In this document: positions 19,540 through 29,030 of the stretch, one piece after another
How the letters are laid out: each line of letters begins with the position of its first letter
Numbering within the stretch: the stretch's first letter is position 1
Source of the DNA: Weissella diestrammenae
GTDB lineage: Bacteria > Bacillota > Bacilli > Lactobacillales > Lactobacillaceae
Direction: 5' to 3'
Length of the DNA stretch: 64,000 bases
NCBI RefSeq assembly: GCF_014397255.1
Contig: NZ_CP060724.1
Coordinates: forward strand, 1,488,001 to 1,552,000
The notes under the pieces: generated by a model
The model's database searches: none
Seen by the model: only the letters and a program-made list of their open reading frames with translations
Told to the model about the DNA's origin: nothing
Translations under genes and position numbers: made by a program

Positions 19540-20469
19540 ATGGAGTATATGACATTGGGTTGTTCTGAATTGAATGTTTCCAAAGTTGGGTTAGGTGCGA
19601 TGCGCATGGGAAATCGTAACGCTAGTGAAAACTTGGAAACTGTCAATTTTGCGTTAGATCAAGGTATTAATTTTTTTGATTCTGCTGATGTATATGGTAA
19701 AGGACAGTCTTCCATAAATTTGGGCCAGGCGTTAAAAGCAAGTGGAATTAGTAGGAATCAAGTAATTATCCAATCAAAAGGTGGTATCGTAAGAACACCA
19801 AGTGGTAATCGAGTGGACTTTTCAACACGTCAGATAATTAATTCAGTGGAAGAAGAATTAAGACGGTTACAAGTAGAATACTTGGATGTATTTTTGCTCC
19901 ATAGACCCGATGCATTAGTTGAACCATTTGAGGTGGCTGAAGCATTTAATATCCTAGTTGAGCAAGGTAAAGTTCGTTATTTTGGGGTATCAAATCAAAA
20001 TTCTGGACAAATTGATTTACTTAAAACAGCTATTAGTCAACCATTGGTAACAAATCAACTGCAATTTGGTTTGATGCATTCAGGCATTGTCGATGAAGGT
20101 ATGCGAGTTAATATGACAGGAGACATGGCGGCAAGTCATGATGGTGGCATCTTAAACTATAGTCGGATTCACAAAATGACAATTCAAACGTGGTCTCCAT
20201 TACAGATTGGCTATTTTGGTGGCGTGTTCATCGATAATCCTGAATATGTAACTTTAAACAAAAAACTTGAAGAGATTGCGGACAGGCACAACACGAATAA
20301 AAGCGCCGTGGCTATCGCTTGGACTTTACGTCATCCGAGTCAAATGCAAGTTATTTCTGGATCAATGAGTAATACGCACATTCAAGAGATGTCTGAAGGC
20401 AGTGAAATTAAATTATCGCGACAAGAGTGGTATGATTTATATCAATCGGCTGGCAATCAAGTGTTATGA
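19540..20469 (+). CDS. Aldo-keto reductase, YdhF-like; probable deoxysugar ketoreductase
   Basis: A 309-residue TIM-barrel oxidoreductase with the AKR tetrad D47 and Y52 (FFDSADVYG), K80 (IQSKGG) and H121 (LLHRPD). The closest family I recognise is E. coli YdhF. It starts 14 bases after the 2,3-dehydratase stop with its own AAGGGATG site, so the two are cotranscribed. AKR enzymes such as EryBII/TylC1 reduce the unstable 3,4-diketo product of 2,3-dehydratases, so a 3-ketoreductase role is the natural inference. A general-purpose reductase is the alternative. Confidence 0.82.
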   Translation: MEYMTLGCSELNVSKVGLGAMRMGNRNASENLETVNFALDQGINFFDSADVYGKGQSSINLGQALKASGISRNQVIIQSKGGIVRTPSGNRVDFSTRQIINSVEEELRRLQVEYLDVFLLHRPDALVEPFEVAEAFNILVEQGKVRYFGVSNQNSGQIDLLKTAISQPLVTNQLQFGLMHSGIVDEGMRVNMTGDMAASHDGGILNYSRIHKMTIQTWSPLQIGYFGGVFIDNPEYVTLNKKLEEIADRHNTNKSAVAIAWTLRHPSQMQVISGSMSNTHIQEMSEGSEIKLSRQEWYDLYQSAGNQVL

Positions 20470-20698
20470 GTTTGATGCCTGTGACAGTAAAATGAGCATT
20501 CCGAGTTTTAGCTGTATGCTTACATGGATGTGTGCTGTTACACGAATAATTCATCCAGTATAATCAAAAAGGAAAAAACATGGTTCTAAATGCTTTTAGA
20601 TGGGTATTTTAGGGCTTTTTTTGTTGCAAAACTAAATTAAAATGTGTTATATTTTTAACGAATTTATAGTTATTATTATTTATGAATATGGAGTAAAA
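20470..20698 (+). promoter_or_regulatory. Intergenic region with promoter for the downstream wall genes
   Basis: A TTGCAA (20624-20629) and TATATT (20648-20653) pair with an 18-base spacer gives a good promoter before the gene at 20699. A TATAAT at 20559-20564 without a good -35 is a weaker candidate. A small TCTAAA/TTTAGA hairpin near 20585-20600, followed later by seven Ts, may be the terminator of the deoxysugar operon, but the stem does not abut the T-run. No gene is seen. Confidence 0.5.
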
Positions 20699-21148
20699 AT
20701 GAAAGCATCAAAAAAAATTTTGTGCAAACTAATTTTGATTATTGTCGCAGTCGGTGGGGCGTATAAGATTGGCACAATTCGTGATAATAGGCAAGACCAA
20801 GCTAGCAGTTCACACCAGGTTGAATTAAATTCAAGTAAAAAGGCTAAGTCGAATGTCACTAGCAAAGATACCGACAAGAATTTGCCAGATAAATCATCAT
20901 CGTCGTTTCTTTCTGGTGGTGAAGCTAGTGAAGCCTCATCAGAACTAGAAACTTTAATGAAATCAACATCAGGTATTAGCATCACAAAAGAAAATGTTCA
21001 GGAAGCTAGAAATCAAATTCGTGCACAAGGAATTAACGATGGTGATTTTTCAGACCTTGATATAGCTAAAGTAATTGATAAGGCTAATCAATCCAGTTTG
21101 GATTATAAGTCGGCCATTAAGTCAATATATCCTCATTATTTTGATTGA
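20699..21148 (+). CDS. Ser/Lys-rich membrane-anchored extracellular protein of unknown function
   Basis: A 149-residue protein I do not recognise. A positively charged start (MKASKKILCK) is followed by one hydrophobic helix (LILIIVAVGGAYKIG). A low-complexity linker rich in Ser, Lys, Asp and Ala (about 35-90) and a folded-looking C-terminal segment (about 90-149, ITKENVQEARNQIRAQGI) follow. It therefore probably projects outside the cell. GGAG at 20690-20693 supports the ATG at 20699 over an upstream frame start. It precedes the amidase by 41 bases and may be cotranscribed with it. Confidence 0.75.
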   Translation: MKASKKILCKLILIIVAVGGAYKIGTIRDNRQDQASSSHQVELNSSKKAKSNVTSKDTDKNLPDKSSSSFLSGGEASEASSELETLMKSTSGISITKENVQEARNQIRAQGINDGDFSDLDIAKVIDKANQSSLDYKSAIKSIYPHYFD

Positions 21149-21189
21149 GGAGTCTAGTTATTGTTAAGTGTAAGTAGGAGATTAGTATT

Positions 21190-22881
21190 ATGAAACTATG
21201 GCAGTATGTCATACTTTTTACAGGTTGTATCGTCGGCTTTGAAACGACACAACAAGAAAACGTTAGCGCGAACAGTGTTAATGATTATATCTATTCGAAG
21301 AATTTTCAGGCGAAAAATAGTTCCAATTATATTCAACAATGGTTGAACAATCCGAATTGGGAAGGTGTTGATATGAATTATCGACATGGCAGTCCAGAAG
21401 GTGTTTTGGTTCATGAAACAGCAAATAGCAGTGATAAAAATAACCCTAACGCAATTTGGAATGAAATTAATTATATGTTAGGTCATGCTGAATCGGCATT
21501 TGTTCATTCATTTGTAGATGATTCAAGTGCGATTGAAATTGCGAATCCATCATTTAAGTCATGGGGAGCAGGTGCAGAAGGAAATAGACGTTTTATTCAA
21601 ACTGAGCAAGTTCAGGTTGAAGGAAAAGAGGCTTTTGCTCAAGAATTATTCAATTTGGCTGTTCTTCAGTCCCGATACTTAGCGACTTATAATTTGAGAC
21701 CTAGTCTCGGAAATACAGTGTGGAGCCATGCGATGGTTTCACAACAGCTTGGCGGTACAAATCATACAGATCCAGATGGATATTGGGCGGACATGGCAGC
21801 TAGGTTCTATGGTACAACGTATACAATGAATGATTATGAGTCCTTATTGGAGAACGTATATAATAAAATTACCCCGCATGTGACTTATGCTAGACCGGTT
21901 GATTATGTGGCGACAATTTCTGTTGAGAATTCAAGTGGCGCTGGGATTGATAAAAATCAGCCCTATCTCATTCCAGGTTCGGAACATTTTGGTTGGGCTA
22001 AAGATTATAATCATCAATTAGTTCATATTACGCAGGAAATGACAACGTCAAATACTGAAGTTGTGTGGGTGTCGTTTAAGTTGAATGGCATAACCGTATA
22101 TATGCAAAAAGATTTGGTTAAACCAGGGGCTTTCATTTTAGAAACCAAACCAGTGAATTATACGGCTCATATTGACGGCATTAATAGCGGCTCTGGTATC
22201 GATGAATTCCAACCTTATCAAGTTGCAGGCTCACAACACTTTGGCTATGCGCGTGACTATGCGGGTCAAGAAATCAAGGTTGTCAATGAGATAAAAACGT
22301 CACATCAAAATGTGACGTGGGTTGAATTTGAATTGAATGGTCACCGTGTCTATATGGATAAGGCAAGTATTAGTCAAAACGATTATATCGTGTCATATAA
22401 ACCAGTGAATTATACAACCAAAATAATTGGTGATAATGCTACTGCTGGAATTGATACAGTTAAGCCTTGGCGAATTGATGGGTCACAACGTTTTGGGTAC
22501 GTTGGACAGTATAAAAATCAAGAGATTACAGTGACCGCTGAAATTAGAACGGCATATAATGACGTCACGTGGGTTGAATTCAAGTTGAATGGGCAGACAG
22601 TGTATACAGACATAGCCAATTTGAAACGCTATGCAACGATTACACAGTCAGTTGATGTCAATTATACGGCTACGATTCAAGCTAAAAATAGTAATCAAGG
22701 TATTGACACCGTACAACCATATAATGTTGCAGGTTCACAACACTTTGGTTGGGCACGTGATTATGATGGGAAACTAATTACAGTTACAAAAGAAATTACG
22801 ACAACAGATAATGTTACTTGGGTACAATTTAATTTGAATGGTACAACTGTATTTATGGATAAAAGAGTTTTGATAGTTTAA
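21190..22881 (+). CDS. N-acetylmuramoyl-L-alanine amidase with four GW-like repeats (autolysin)
   Basis: Secreted wall hydrolase of 563 residues. A signal peptide-like N-terminus (MKLWQYVILFTGCIVGFE) precedes an amidase_2 domain (about 45-220): EGVLVHETAN supplies a zinc His, WSHAMVSQQLGG another, and HTDPDGYW the third region. From about residue 235 there are four repeats of about 80 residues of the GW wall-binding type, each ending in a variant of WVEFKLNGQTVYMDK. Repeats 2-4 are almost identical in DNA to two blocks in the next gene. The ATG at 21190 follows TAGGAG. It probably cleaves the peptide stem from MurNAc. Confidence 0.9.
   Translation: MKLWQYVILFTGCIVGFETTQQENVSANSVNDYIYSKNFQAKNSSNYIQQWLNNPNWEGVDMNYRHGSPEGVLVHETANSSDKNNPNAIWNEINYMLGHAESAFVHSFVDDSSAIEIANPSFKSWGAGAEGNRRFIQTEQVQVEGKEAFAQELFNLAVLQSRYLATYNLRPSLGNTVWSHAMVSQQLGGTNHTDPDGYWADMAARFYGTTYTMNDYESLLENVYNKITPHVTYARPVDYVATISVENSSGAGIDKNQPYLIPGSEHFGWAKDYNHQLVHITQEMTTSNTEVVWVSFKLNGITVYMQKDLVKPGAFILETKPVNYTAHIDGINSGSGIDEFQPYQVAGSQHFGYARDYAGQEIKVVNEIKTSHQNVTWVEFELNGHRVYMDKASISQNDYIVSYKPVNYTTKIIGDNATAGIDTVKPWRIDGSQRFGYVGQYKNQEITVTAEIRTAYNDVTWVEFKLNGQTVYTDIANLKRYATITQSVDVNYTATIQAKNSNQGIDTVQPYNVAGSQHFGWARDYDGKLITVTKEITTTDNVTWVQFNLNGTTVFMDKRVLIV
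22081..22864 (+). repeat. GW-module repeat block, copy 1 (in the amidase gene)
   Basis: A 784-bp stretch encoding GW repeats 2-4 and their left linker. It matches copy 3 (24540-25323) at all but three bases by my reading, with no gaps. Its inner 22136-22841 part appears identical to copy 2 (23842-24547). Confidence 0.93.
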
Positions 22882-23015
22882 AACTATGTGACATTCAATA
22901 AGAAAGAGTAATGAACGGATTAGTTTAGTTCAATTCGATTCTGCATTTAATGTATAGTTAATTTTTAATGTGATAATGATAAGCTAGCTGTAGGAAATGA
23001 AAGAAAGGAGTTGTA
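22882..23015 (+). promoter_or_regulatory. Spacer between the two autolysin genes, possible promoter
   Basis: No hairpin terminator is visible. A TG-extended -10 (TGTGATAAT near 22968) could drive the glucosaminidase gene, but no good -35 is found. An AAAGGAG ribosome site precedes the ATG at 23016. Confidence 0.35.
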
Positions 23016-25613
23016 ATGAAAAGTAAACATAATATATCACCACTGAAATACTTGTTGATATTATTTCTCTTACCTGTGATACTTGGGTTATTTAAGCCAA
23101 CCGTTCAAGCCGATACGATTAGCAATTTTAAGAATTGGGTAGCACCAGGTGTTCGATCATCAGCGACAAGGTATAATACTTGGGGATCAGTCATGATGGC
23201 ACAAGCTGCGCTTGAATCTGGTTGGGGACAATCGGCTTTATCAACACAGGCAAATAACTTTTTTGGTATCAAAGGAACTTATAATGGGCAGTATGTGACT
23301 ATGCGGACTGCCGAGTATGATGCAAACGGAAATATTTATTACGTCAATGCACAGTTTCGAAAATACCCTTCACCTGAGCAATCAATGGATGACAATGGTA
23401 GTTTAATTAGAAATGGATTAAGTTGGAATCACGCTTATTACTCACAATCGTGGAAAGAAAATGCAAAAACTTATCAAGATGCTGCAAGAGCATTAGTAGG
23501 TAAGTATGCGACTGATCCGAATTATGGTAGTAAACTAATTGACTTAATTTCACAGAATGGTTTTGATAAATTAGTTGATGGTAATTATATTACGTATGCA
23601 CGTGATGTGAATTACGATGCAAAAATTATCGATAATAATAGTGGTGCAGGAATTGATAAAAATCAGCCCTATCTCATTCCAGGTTCGGAACATTTTGGTT
23701 GGGTACGTGATTATAAAGGTCAAATTATTCATATTAAACGTGAATTAACAACATCCAACACTAACGTCGTTTGGGTAGAATTCTCGTTAGATGGGCAAAT
23801 ATTGTACATGCAAAAAGATTATGCTATGCAAGGTATGTTCGTTTTAGAAACCAAACCAGTGAATTATACGGCTCATATTGACGGCATTAATAGCGGCTCT
23901 GGTATCGATGAATTCCAACCTTATCAAGTTGCAGGCTCACAACACTTTGGCTATGCGCGTGACTATGCGGGTCAAGAAATCAAGGTTGTCAATGAGATAA
24001 AAACGTCACATCAAAATGTGACGTGGGTTGAATTTGAATTGAATGGTCACCGTGTCTATATGGATAAGGCAAGTATTAGTCAAAACGATTATATCGTGTC
24101 ATATAAACCAGTGAATTATACAACCAAAATAATTGGTGATAATGCTACTGCTGGAATTGATACAGTTAAGCCTTGGCGAATTGATGGGTCACAACGTTTT
24201 GGGTACGTTGGACAGTATAAAAATCAAGAGATTACAGTGACCGCTGAAATTAGAACGGCATATAATGACGTCACGTGGGTTGAATTCAAGTTGAATGGGC
24301 AGACAGTGTATACAGACATAGCCAATTTGAAACGCTATGCAACGATTACACAGTCAGTTGATGTCAATTATACGGCTACGATTCAAGCTAAAAATAGTAA
24401 TCAAGGTATTGACACCGTACAACCATATAATGTTGCAGGTTCACAACACTTTGGTTGGGCACGTGATTATGATGGGAAACTAATTACAGTTACAAAAGAA
24501 ATTACGACAACAGATAATGTTACTTGGGTACAATTTAATTTGAATGGCATAACCGTATATATGCAAAAAGATTTGGTTAAACCAGGGGCTTTCATTTTAG
24601 AAACCAAACCAGTGAATTATACGGCTCATATTGACGGCATTAATAGCGGCTCTGGTATCGATGAATTCCAACCTTATCAAGTTGCAGGCTCACAACACTT
24701 TGGCTATGCGCGTGACTATGCGGGTCAAGAAATCAAGGTTGTCAATGAGATAAAAACGTCACATCAAAATGTGACGTGGGTTGAATTTGAATTGAATAGT
24801 CACCGTGTCTATATGGATAAGGCAAGTATTAGTCAAAACGATTATATCGTGTCATATAAACCAGTGAATTATACAACCAAAATAATTGGTGATAATGCTA
24901 CTGCTGGAATTGATACAGTTAAGCCTTGGCGAATTGATGGGTCACAACGTTTTGGGTACGTTGGACAGTATAAAAATCAAGAGATTACAGTGACCGCTGA
25001 AATTAGAACGGCATATAATGACGTCACGTGGGTTGAATTCAAGTTGAATGGGCAGACAGTGTATACAGACATAGCCAATTTGAAACGCTATGCAACGATT
25101 ACACAGTCAGTTGATGTCAATTATACGGCTACGATTCAAGCTAAAAATAGTAATCAAGGTATTGACACCGTACAACCATATAATGTTGCAGGTTCACAAC
25201 ACTTTGGTTGGGCACGTGATTATGATGGGAAGCTAATTACAGTTACAAAAGAAATTACGACAACAGATAATGTTACTTGGGTACAATTTAATTTGAATGG
25301 TACAACTGTGTTTATGGATAAAACGCTGTTGCTTCAACAACAAAATCAAGAAGTAACGGTTATTAATCGCAAGGTTGTTAACTACAATGCAACAATAATT
25401 GTAGATCAATCAAGCGGACAGGGAATTAATGCTAACCAACCTTATTTGGTACCTGGTTCAACTTTTTATGGCTGGGCAAATCAGTATTCTGGTCAAAAGA
25501 TACAAGTGATTGCAGAGTTGGTGACTTCGAATGCACCTGATATTGTTTGGATTGAATTTAAATTAAATAATACGATTGTATTTATTGACAAAAGTTGTGT
25601 TATTGTTGGCTAA
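23016..25613 (+). CDS. Endo-beta-N-acetylglucosaminidase (GH73) with eight GW-like repeats (autolysin)
   Basis: Secreted wall hydrolase of 865 residues. A signal peptide ends VQA-DT near residue 32. The GH73 domain (about 35-190) shows MMAQAALESGWGQSALS with the catalytic Glu, NNFFGIKGTYNG and YVNAQFRKYPS. Eight GW-type repeats follow: one divergent, two tandem triplets, one divergent. The two triplets are nearly identical DNA 753 bp apart, and the second resembles the amidase gene on its left flank. It should cut GlcNAc-MurNAc strands, with the repeats binding wall polymers. A strong terminator follows directly. Confidence 0.9.
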   Translation: MKSKHNISPLKYLLILFLLPVILGLFKPTVQADTISNFKNWVAPGVRSSATRYNTWGSVMMAQAALESGWGQSALSTQANNFFGIKGTYNGQYVTMRTAEYDANGNIYYVNAQFRKYPSPEQSMDDNGSLIRNGLSWNHAYYSQSWKENAKTYQDAARALVGKYATDPNYGSKLIDLISQNGFDKLVDGNYITYARDVNYDAKIIDNNSGAGIDKNQPYLIPGSEHFGWVRDYKGQIIHIKRELTTSNTNVVWVEFSLDGQILYMQKDYAMQGMFVLETKPVNYTAHIDGINSGSGIDEFQPYQVAGSQHFGYARDYAGQEIKVVNEIKTSHQNVTWVEFELNGHRVYMDKASISQNDYIVSYKPVNYTTKIIGDNATAGIDTVKPWRIDGSQRFGYVGQYKNQEITVTAEIRTAYNDVTWVEFKLNGQTVYTDIANLKRYATITQSVDVNYTATIQAKNSNQGIDTVQPYNVAGSQHFGWARDYDGKLITVTKEITTTDNVTWVQFNLNGITVYMQKDLVKPGAFILETKPVNYTAHIDGINSGSGIDEFQPYQVAGSQHFGYARDYAGQEIKVVNEIKTSHQNVTWVEFELNSHRVYMDKASISQNDYIVSYKPVNYTTKIIGDNATAGIDTVKPWRIDGSQRFGYVGQYKNQEITVTAEIRTAYNDVTWVEFKLNGQTVYTDIANLKRYATITQSVDVNYTATIQAKNSNQGIDTVQPYNVAGSQHFGWARDYDGKLITVTKEITTTDNVTWVQFNLNGTTVFMDKTLLLQQQNQEVTVINRKVVNYNATIIVDQSSGQGINANQPYLVPGSTFYGWANQYSGQKIQVIAELVTSNAPDIVWIEFKLNNTIVFIDKSCVIVG
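23842..24547 (+). repeat. GW-module repeat block, copy 2 (in the glucosaminidase gene)
   Basis: 706 bp that appear identical to 22136-22841 in the amidase gene. The left flank (encoding ILYMQKDYAMQGMF) differs from copies 1 and 3. Confidence 0.93.
24540..25323 (+). repeat. GW-module repeat block, copy 3 (tandem with copy 2)
   Basis: 784 bp aligned without gaps to copy 1. By eye there are three substitutions: one changes a Gly to Ser in ELNSHRVYMD and two are silent. The left flank is that of the amidase gene, not that of copy 2. Confidence 0.93.
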
Positions 25614-25617
25614 AAAA

Positions 25618-25653
25618 GCACCTAGAAAGTTAAATTTCTAGGTGCTTTTTTTT
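25618..25653 (+). terminator. Terminator after the glucosaminidase gene
   Basis: GCACCTAGAAA (25618-25628) pairs perfectly with TTTCTAGGTGC (25635-25645) around a 6-base loop. A flanking A-run and T8 make it effective in both directions. Confidence 0.95.
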
Positions 25654-25679
25654 GATTGAAAACAAGCAAAAAAATGCTA

Positions 25680-25688
25680 TGGTATACT
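25680..25688 (+). promoter_or_regulatory. Extended -10 promoter of the phosphoglucomutase gene
   Basis: TGGTATACT (TATACT at 25683-25688 with an upstream TG). The only -35 candidate, TTGAAA at 25656, has a 21-base spacer, so the extended -10 is probably decisive. Confidence 0.6.
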
Positions 25689-25738
25689 ATTGAAAGAGAT
25701 TAAATTAATTACGATGAAAAGTGATAGGAGATAATAAA

Positions 25739-27466
25739 ATGTCTTGGGAAGATAATTATCAAGTTTGGGCAAATAAGACTGACTTACCTAAAAACTTACA
25801 AACAAATTTAGAACAAATGGCAAATGATGATGCAGCCAAGGAAGATGCTTTTTATGCACCATTAAGTTTTGGTACTGCCGGCATGCGTGGCTTGTTGGGT
25901 GCAGGTATTAATCGCATGAACATTTATACGGTTCGCCAAGCAACAGAAGGCTTAGCACGTTTAATTGATTCTTTAAATGATGAATCAATTAAGGCTCGTG
26001 GCGTAGCGATTTCATATGATTCACGGCACTTTTCTGCAGAATTTGCTTCTGAAGCTGGACGAGTGTTGGGTGCGCATGGTATTAAAGCGTATGTTTTTGA
26101 AGCATTACGGCCGACACCAGAGTTATCATTTGCTGTTCGGTATTTGCACGCTTATGCTGGTATCATGATTACTGCATCACATAATCCCAAAGCCTATAAT
26201 GGGTATAAGATTTATGGGGAAGATGGTGGACAAATGCCACCGAAGGAATCAGATATTATTACTGAATCAATTCGTCAAGCCAATATGTTTGACGTGCCAG
26301 TTGGTGAGTTGGAACAACTAAAATCAGCAGGGTTATATCAAGTAATCGGTCAGGTAGTTGATGATGCATATTTGGCAGAATTAAAAACTGTTTCTGTTGA
26401 CCAGAAATTAATCAATACCGTTGGAAAGGATATGAAATTGATTTATTCTCCTTTGCACGGTACGGGTGCGTTAATTGCTGGGCAAGCCTTGCGTAACGCT
26501 GGGTTTGAAAATGTTATGATGGTACCAGAGCAAATGGCGCCAAATGGCGATTTTCCAACGGTTGAATTACCAAATCCTGAAGCCCCAGAAGCACTGGCAA
26601 TGGGTATTGAATTAGCTAAGAAAGAAAAAGCAGATGTCGTGATTGCGGTTGATCCAGATGCTGATCGTATGGGAACCGCAGTGCGACAGCCGTCTGGCGA
26701 TTATGTGTTATTGACTGGTAATCAAATTGGTGCGGTTCTGATGCACTATTTGTTGACTGCCAAGCGGGCGACGGGTACTTTGCCAGAAAATGGTGTATTA
26801 GTTAAATCAATCGTTTCTTCAGAATTTGCGGCAAATATTGCTGAAAGCTTTGGCGTTGAGACAATCAATGTTTTGACGGGCTTTAAGTATATTGCTGAAC
26901 AAATTCAAAATTATGAACAAACTGCCGCACACACATTCTTGTTTGGTTTTGAAGAGTCATACGGTTACTTAGTAAAACCATTTGTTCGCGATAAGGACTC
27001 AATTCAAGCAACCGTCCTTATGGCGGAAGTGGCAGCATACTATAAGTCATTAGGAAAGACTGTTTACGATGGTGTCCAAGAGCTATTCCAACAATATGGA
27101 TATTTTGTTGAAAATACGAAGTCATTAACTTTTGCTGGTGTTGATGGAAAAGACAAAATTGCAGCCTTGATTGCAAAGTTCCGTGCACAAACACCGGCAC
27201 AATTTGGCGGGATCGAAGTTGTTCGTGTGGAAGACTTTGCCAATGCGACTGATAAAGATGTTGCAACAGGTCAAGTTACACAAATTACATTACCAAAGGC
27301 TGAGGTGCTGAAGTATTGGCTATCTGATGGGTCTTGGGTTGCCGTACGACCTTCAGGAACAGAGCCTAAGATTAAATTCTACGTTGGTACGAAGGGTGAA
27401 ACAGAACAAGTCGCAAATGATAAATTAGCTGCAATTCAGGCGACAATTTCAGAATATATTGATTAG
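25739..27466 (+). CDS. pgm: Phospho-sugar mutase (phosphoglucomutase/phosphomannomutase family)
   Basis: Interconverts glucose 6-phosphate and glucose 1-phosphate, the precursor for RfbA upstream. The 575-residue alpha-D-phosphohexomutase has its four domains marked by GTAGMRGLLG, the phosphoserine loop TASHNPKAYNGYKIYG, the metal loop DPDADRMG, the sugar loop GFEESYGY and the phosphate loop RPSGTEPKIKFY. AGGAG at 25726-25730 fits the ATG at 25739; a GTG at 25721 lies upstream of that site. A mannose-phosphate activity cannot be excluded. Confidence 0.93.
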   Translation: MSWEDNYQVWANKTDLPKNLQTNLEQMANDDAAKEDAFYAPLSFGTAGMRGLLGAGINRMNIYTVRQATEGLARLIDSLNDESIKARGVAISYDSRHFSAEFASEAGRVLGAHGIKAYVFEALRPTPELSFAVRYLHAYAGIMITASHNPKAYNGYKIYGEDGGQMPPKESDIITESIRQANMFDVPVGELEQLKSAGLYQVIGQVVDDAYLAELKTVSVDQKLINTVGKDMKLIYSPLHGTGALIAGQALRNAGFENVMMVPEQMAPNGDFPTVELPNPEAPEALAMGIELAKKEKADVVIAVDPDADRMGTAVRQPSGDYVLLTGNQIGAVLMHYLLTAKRATGTLPENGVLVKSIVSSEFAANIAESFGVETINVLTGFKYIAEQIQNYEQTAAHTFLFGFEESYGYLVKPFVRDKDSIQATVLMAEVAAYYKSLGKTVYDGVQELFQQYGYFVENTKSLTFAGVDGKDKIAALIAKFRAQTPAQFGGIEVVRVEDFANATDKDVATGQVTQITLPKAEVLKYWLSDGSWVAVRPSGTEPKIKFYVGTKGETEQVANDKLAAIQATISEYID

Positions 27467-27512
27467 TCGGATTGCTTTGTAAAGGACGACATTTTAGATA
27501 GGGAGACAGACA

Positions 27513-28082
27513 ATGACATTATTAATTTTAGTTGCTGTAGTTGTGGTGCTAGTGATAGCTTATATCAGTATTTACAATGGTTTAATTAAAAGCCGTATGA
27601 ATACAAAAGAAGCATGGTCTCAAATTGATGTGCAATTGAAGCGGCGGAATGATTTGATTCCGAATTTGATTGAAACCGTTAAGGGTTATGCAAAATTTGA
27701 ACAAGGTACTCTAGAGAAAGTGATTAGCTTACGAAATCAATTAGTTTCAGCCCCTAGTGATGACCAGAATGCAACAATGCAGATTTCTGATCAATTATCT
27801 TCAAGCTTAAAATCAATTTTTGCAGTTGCAGAGTCATATCCTGATTTAAAAGCCAACCAACAATACGCAAAGTTAATGGAAGAGTTAGCTAATACCGAAA
27901 ATAAGATTGCATATTCGCGTCAATTGTTTAACACAACAACGGCCACTTACAATGCAAAACTACAGATGTTCCCAACCTCTATTGTGGCTAATCTAGGACA
28001 TTTTCAACCTGCAACGTTCCTAGAAACACCAGAAGAAGAAAAAAAGACACCAGTTGTATCTTTTGATGAAAACGGGTTATAA
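27513..28082 (+). CDS. lemA: LemA family membrane protein
   Basis: A 189-residue protein with one N-terminal helix ([22 protein letters not shown]). A LemA coiled-coil domain follows, with the signature [31 protein letters not shown] (shown in part) and [14 protein letters not shown] near the end. The function of LemA is poorly known. It is commonly paired with HtpX in lactic acid bacteria, as here, 13 bases apart. Confidence 0.93.
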   Translation: MTLLILVAVVVVLVIAYISIYNGLIKSRMNTKEAWSQIDVQLKRRNDLIPNLIETVKGYAKFEQGTLEKVISLRNQLVSAPSDDQNATMQISDQLSSSLKSIFAVAESYPDLKANQQYAKLMEELANTENKIAYSRQLFNTTTATYNAKLQMFPTSIVANLGHFQPATFLETPEEEKKTPVVSFDENGL

Positions 28083-28095
28083 GGAGTGTTAAGGC

Positions 28096-28989
28096 ATGCT
28101 GTTTGATCAGATTGCTAAAAATAAGCGTAAAACAATTGGCTTGTTTGTTGGTTTTTTCTTGTTTATGGCAGTGGTAGGCGCAGCGCTTGGTTATTTTATG
28201 TGGCGTTCAGTTGAAACAGGGCTTGTCATTGCATTAGTTGTTGGTATTGTTTATGCCGGTTATATGTATGGTCAATCTACTGACGTTGTCATGAGTATGA
28301 ATCATGCACATGAACTAACTGGGCCTGATGAAAACCCAGAATTATGGCATATTGTTGAAGACATGGCGCTTGTGGCTCAAGTGCCGATGCCACGTGTTTT
28401 CATTATTGATGATGCATCACCGAATGCATTTGCGACAGGTAATGATCCACAACATGCAGCTGTTGCTGCTACAACAGGTATTTTAGATCGATTAAATCGA
28501 AGTGAACTTGAAGGTGTTATGGCACATGAGATGACACACGTCCGTAACTACGACATTAGATTGCAGACAATTGCTGTAGCGTTAACCTCAGCCATTGCAT
28601 TACTGGCAAATTTTGGTACCAATTTTATGTTTTGGGGTGGTGGACGTCGTAGTGATAATGATCGCGAAAGTAATAATGTTGTTGGTATCATCTTATCGTT
28701 ACTAGTGCTGGTTCTAGCGCCAATTATGGCAAGTATTGTGCAGCTTGCCATCTCAAGAAATCGAGAATATTTGGCTGATGCTGGTGCTGTTGAATTAACA
28801 AGAAATCCGGAAGGGCTTATATCAGCTCTTCAAAAAATTTCTAATAGTGAACCAATGTCAGAACAGAATGTTGCACCTTCCAGTGCTGGTTTATACATTA
28901 GTAATCCATTGAAATTAAATGGCATGAATGAATTATTTGCGACTCATCCGCCAATGGATAAACGAATCGCTGCTTTACGACAACTATAG
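28096..28989 (+). CDS. htpX: Membrane zinc metalloprotease HtpX
   Basis: M48 protease for quality control of membrane proteins. The 297 residues include two N-terminal helices ([23 protein letters not shown] and a second at about 40-60), the zinc motif HEMTH in [13 protein letters not shown], and the third-ligand region [16 protein letters not shown]. Two further hydrophobic segments flank a Gly/Arg/Asp-rich loop. The start is the ATG at 28096 with AAGGAGTGTTAAGGC upstream. A terminator follows. Confidence 0.95.
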   Translation: MLFDQIAKNKRKTIGLFVGFFLFMAVVGAALGYFMWRSVETGLVIALVVGIVYAGYMYGQSTDVVMSMNHAHELTGPDENPELWHIVEDMALVAQVPMPRVFIIDDASPNAFATGNDPQHAAVAATTGILDRLNRSELEGVMAHEMTHVRNYDIRLQTIAVALTSAIALLANFGTNFMFWGGGRRSDNDRESNNVVGIILSLLVLVLAPIMASIVQLAISRNREYLADAGAVELTRNPEGLISALQKISNSEPMSEQNVAPSSAGLYISNPLKLNGMNELFATHPPMDKRIAALRQL

Positions 28990-28998
28990 TCCATTTAG

Positions 28999-29030
28999 CG
29001 CATATTACGTCTTTGTAATGTGCGTTTTTT
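28999..29030 (+). terminator. Terminator after htpX
   Basis: CGCATATTAC (28999-29008) pairs with GTAATGTGCG (29015-29024), with one G-U pair and a 6-base loop, followed by T6. Confidence 0.9.

Noticed and set aside
21190-25613. Phage lysin module or prophage remnant
   Set aside because: No holin, integrase or structural phage genes are nearby, and signal sequences with long GW-like repeats fit cellular autolysins.
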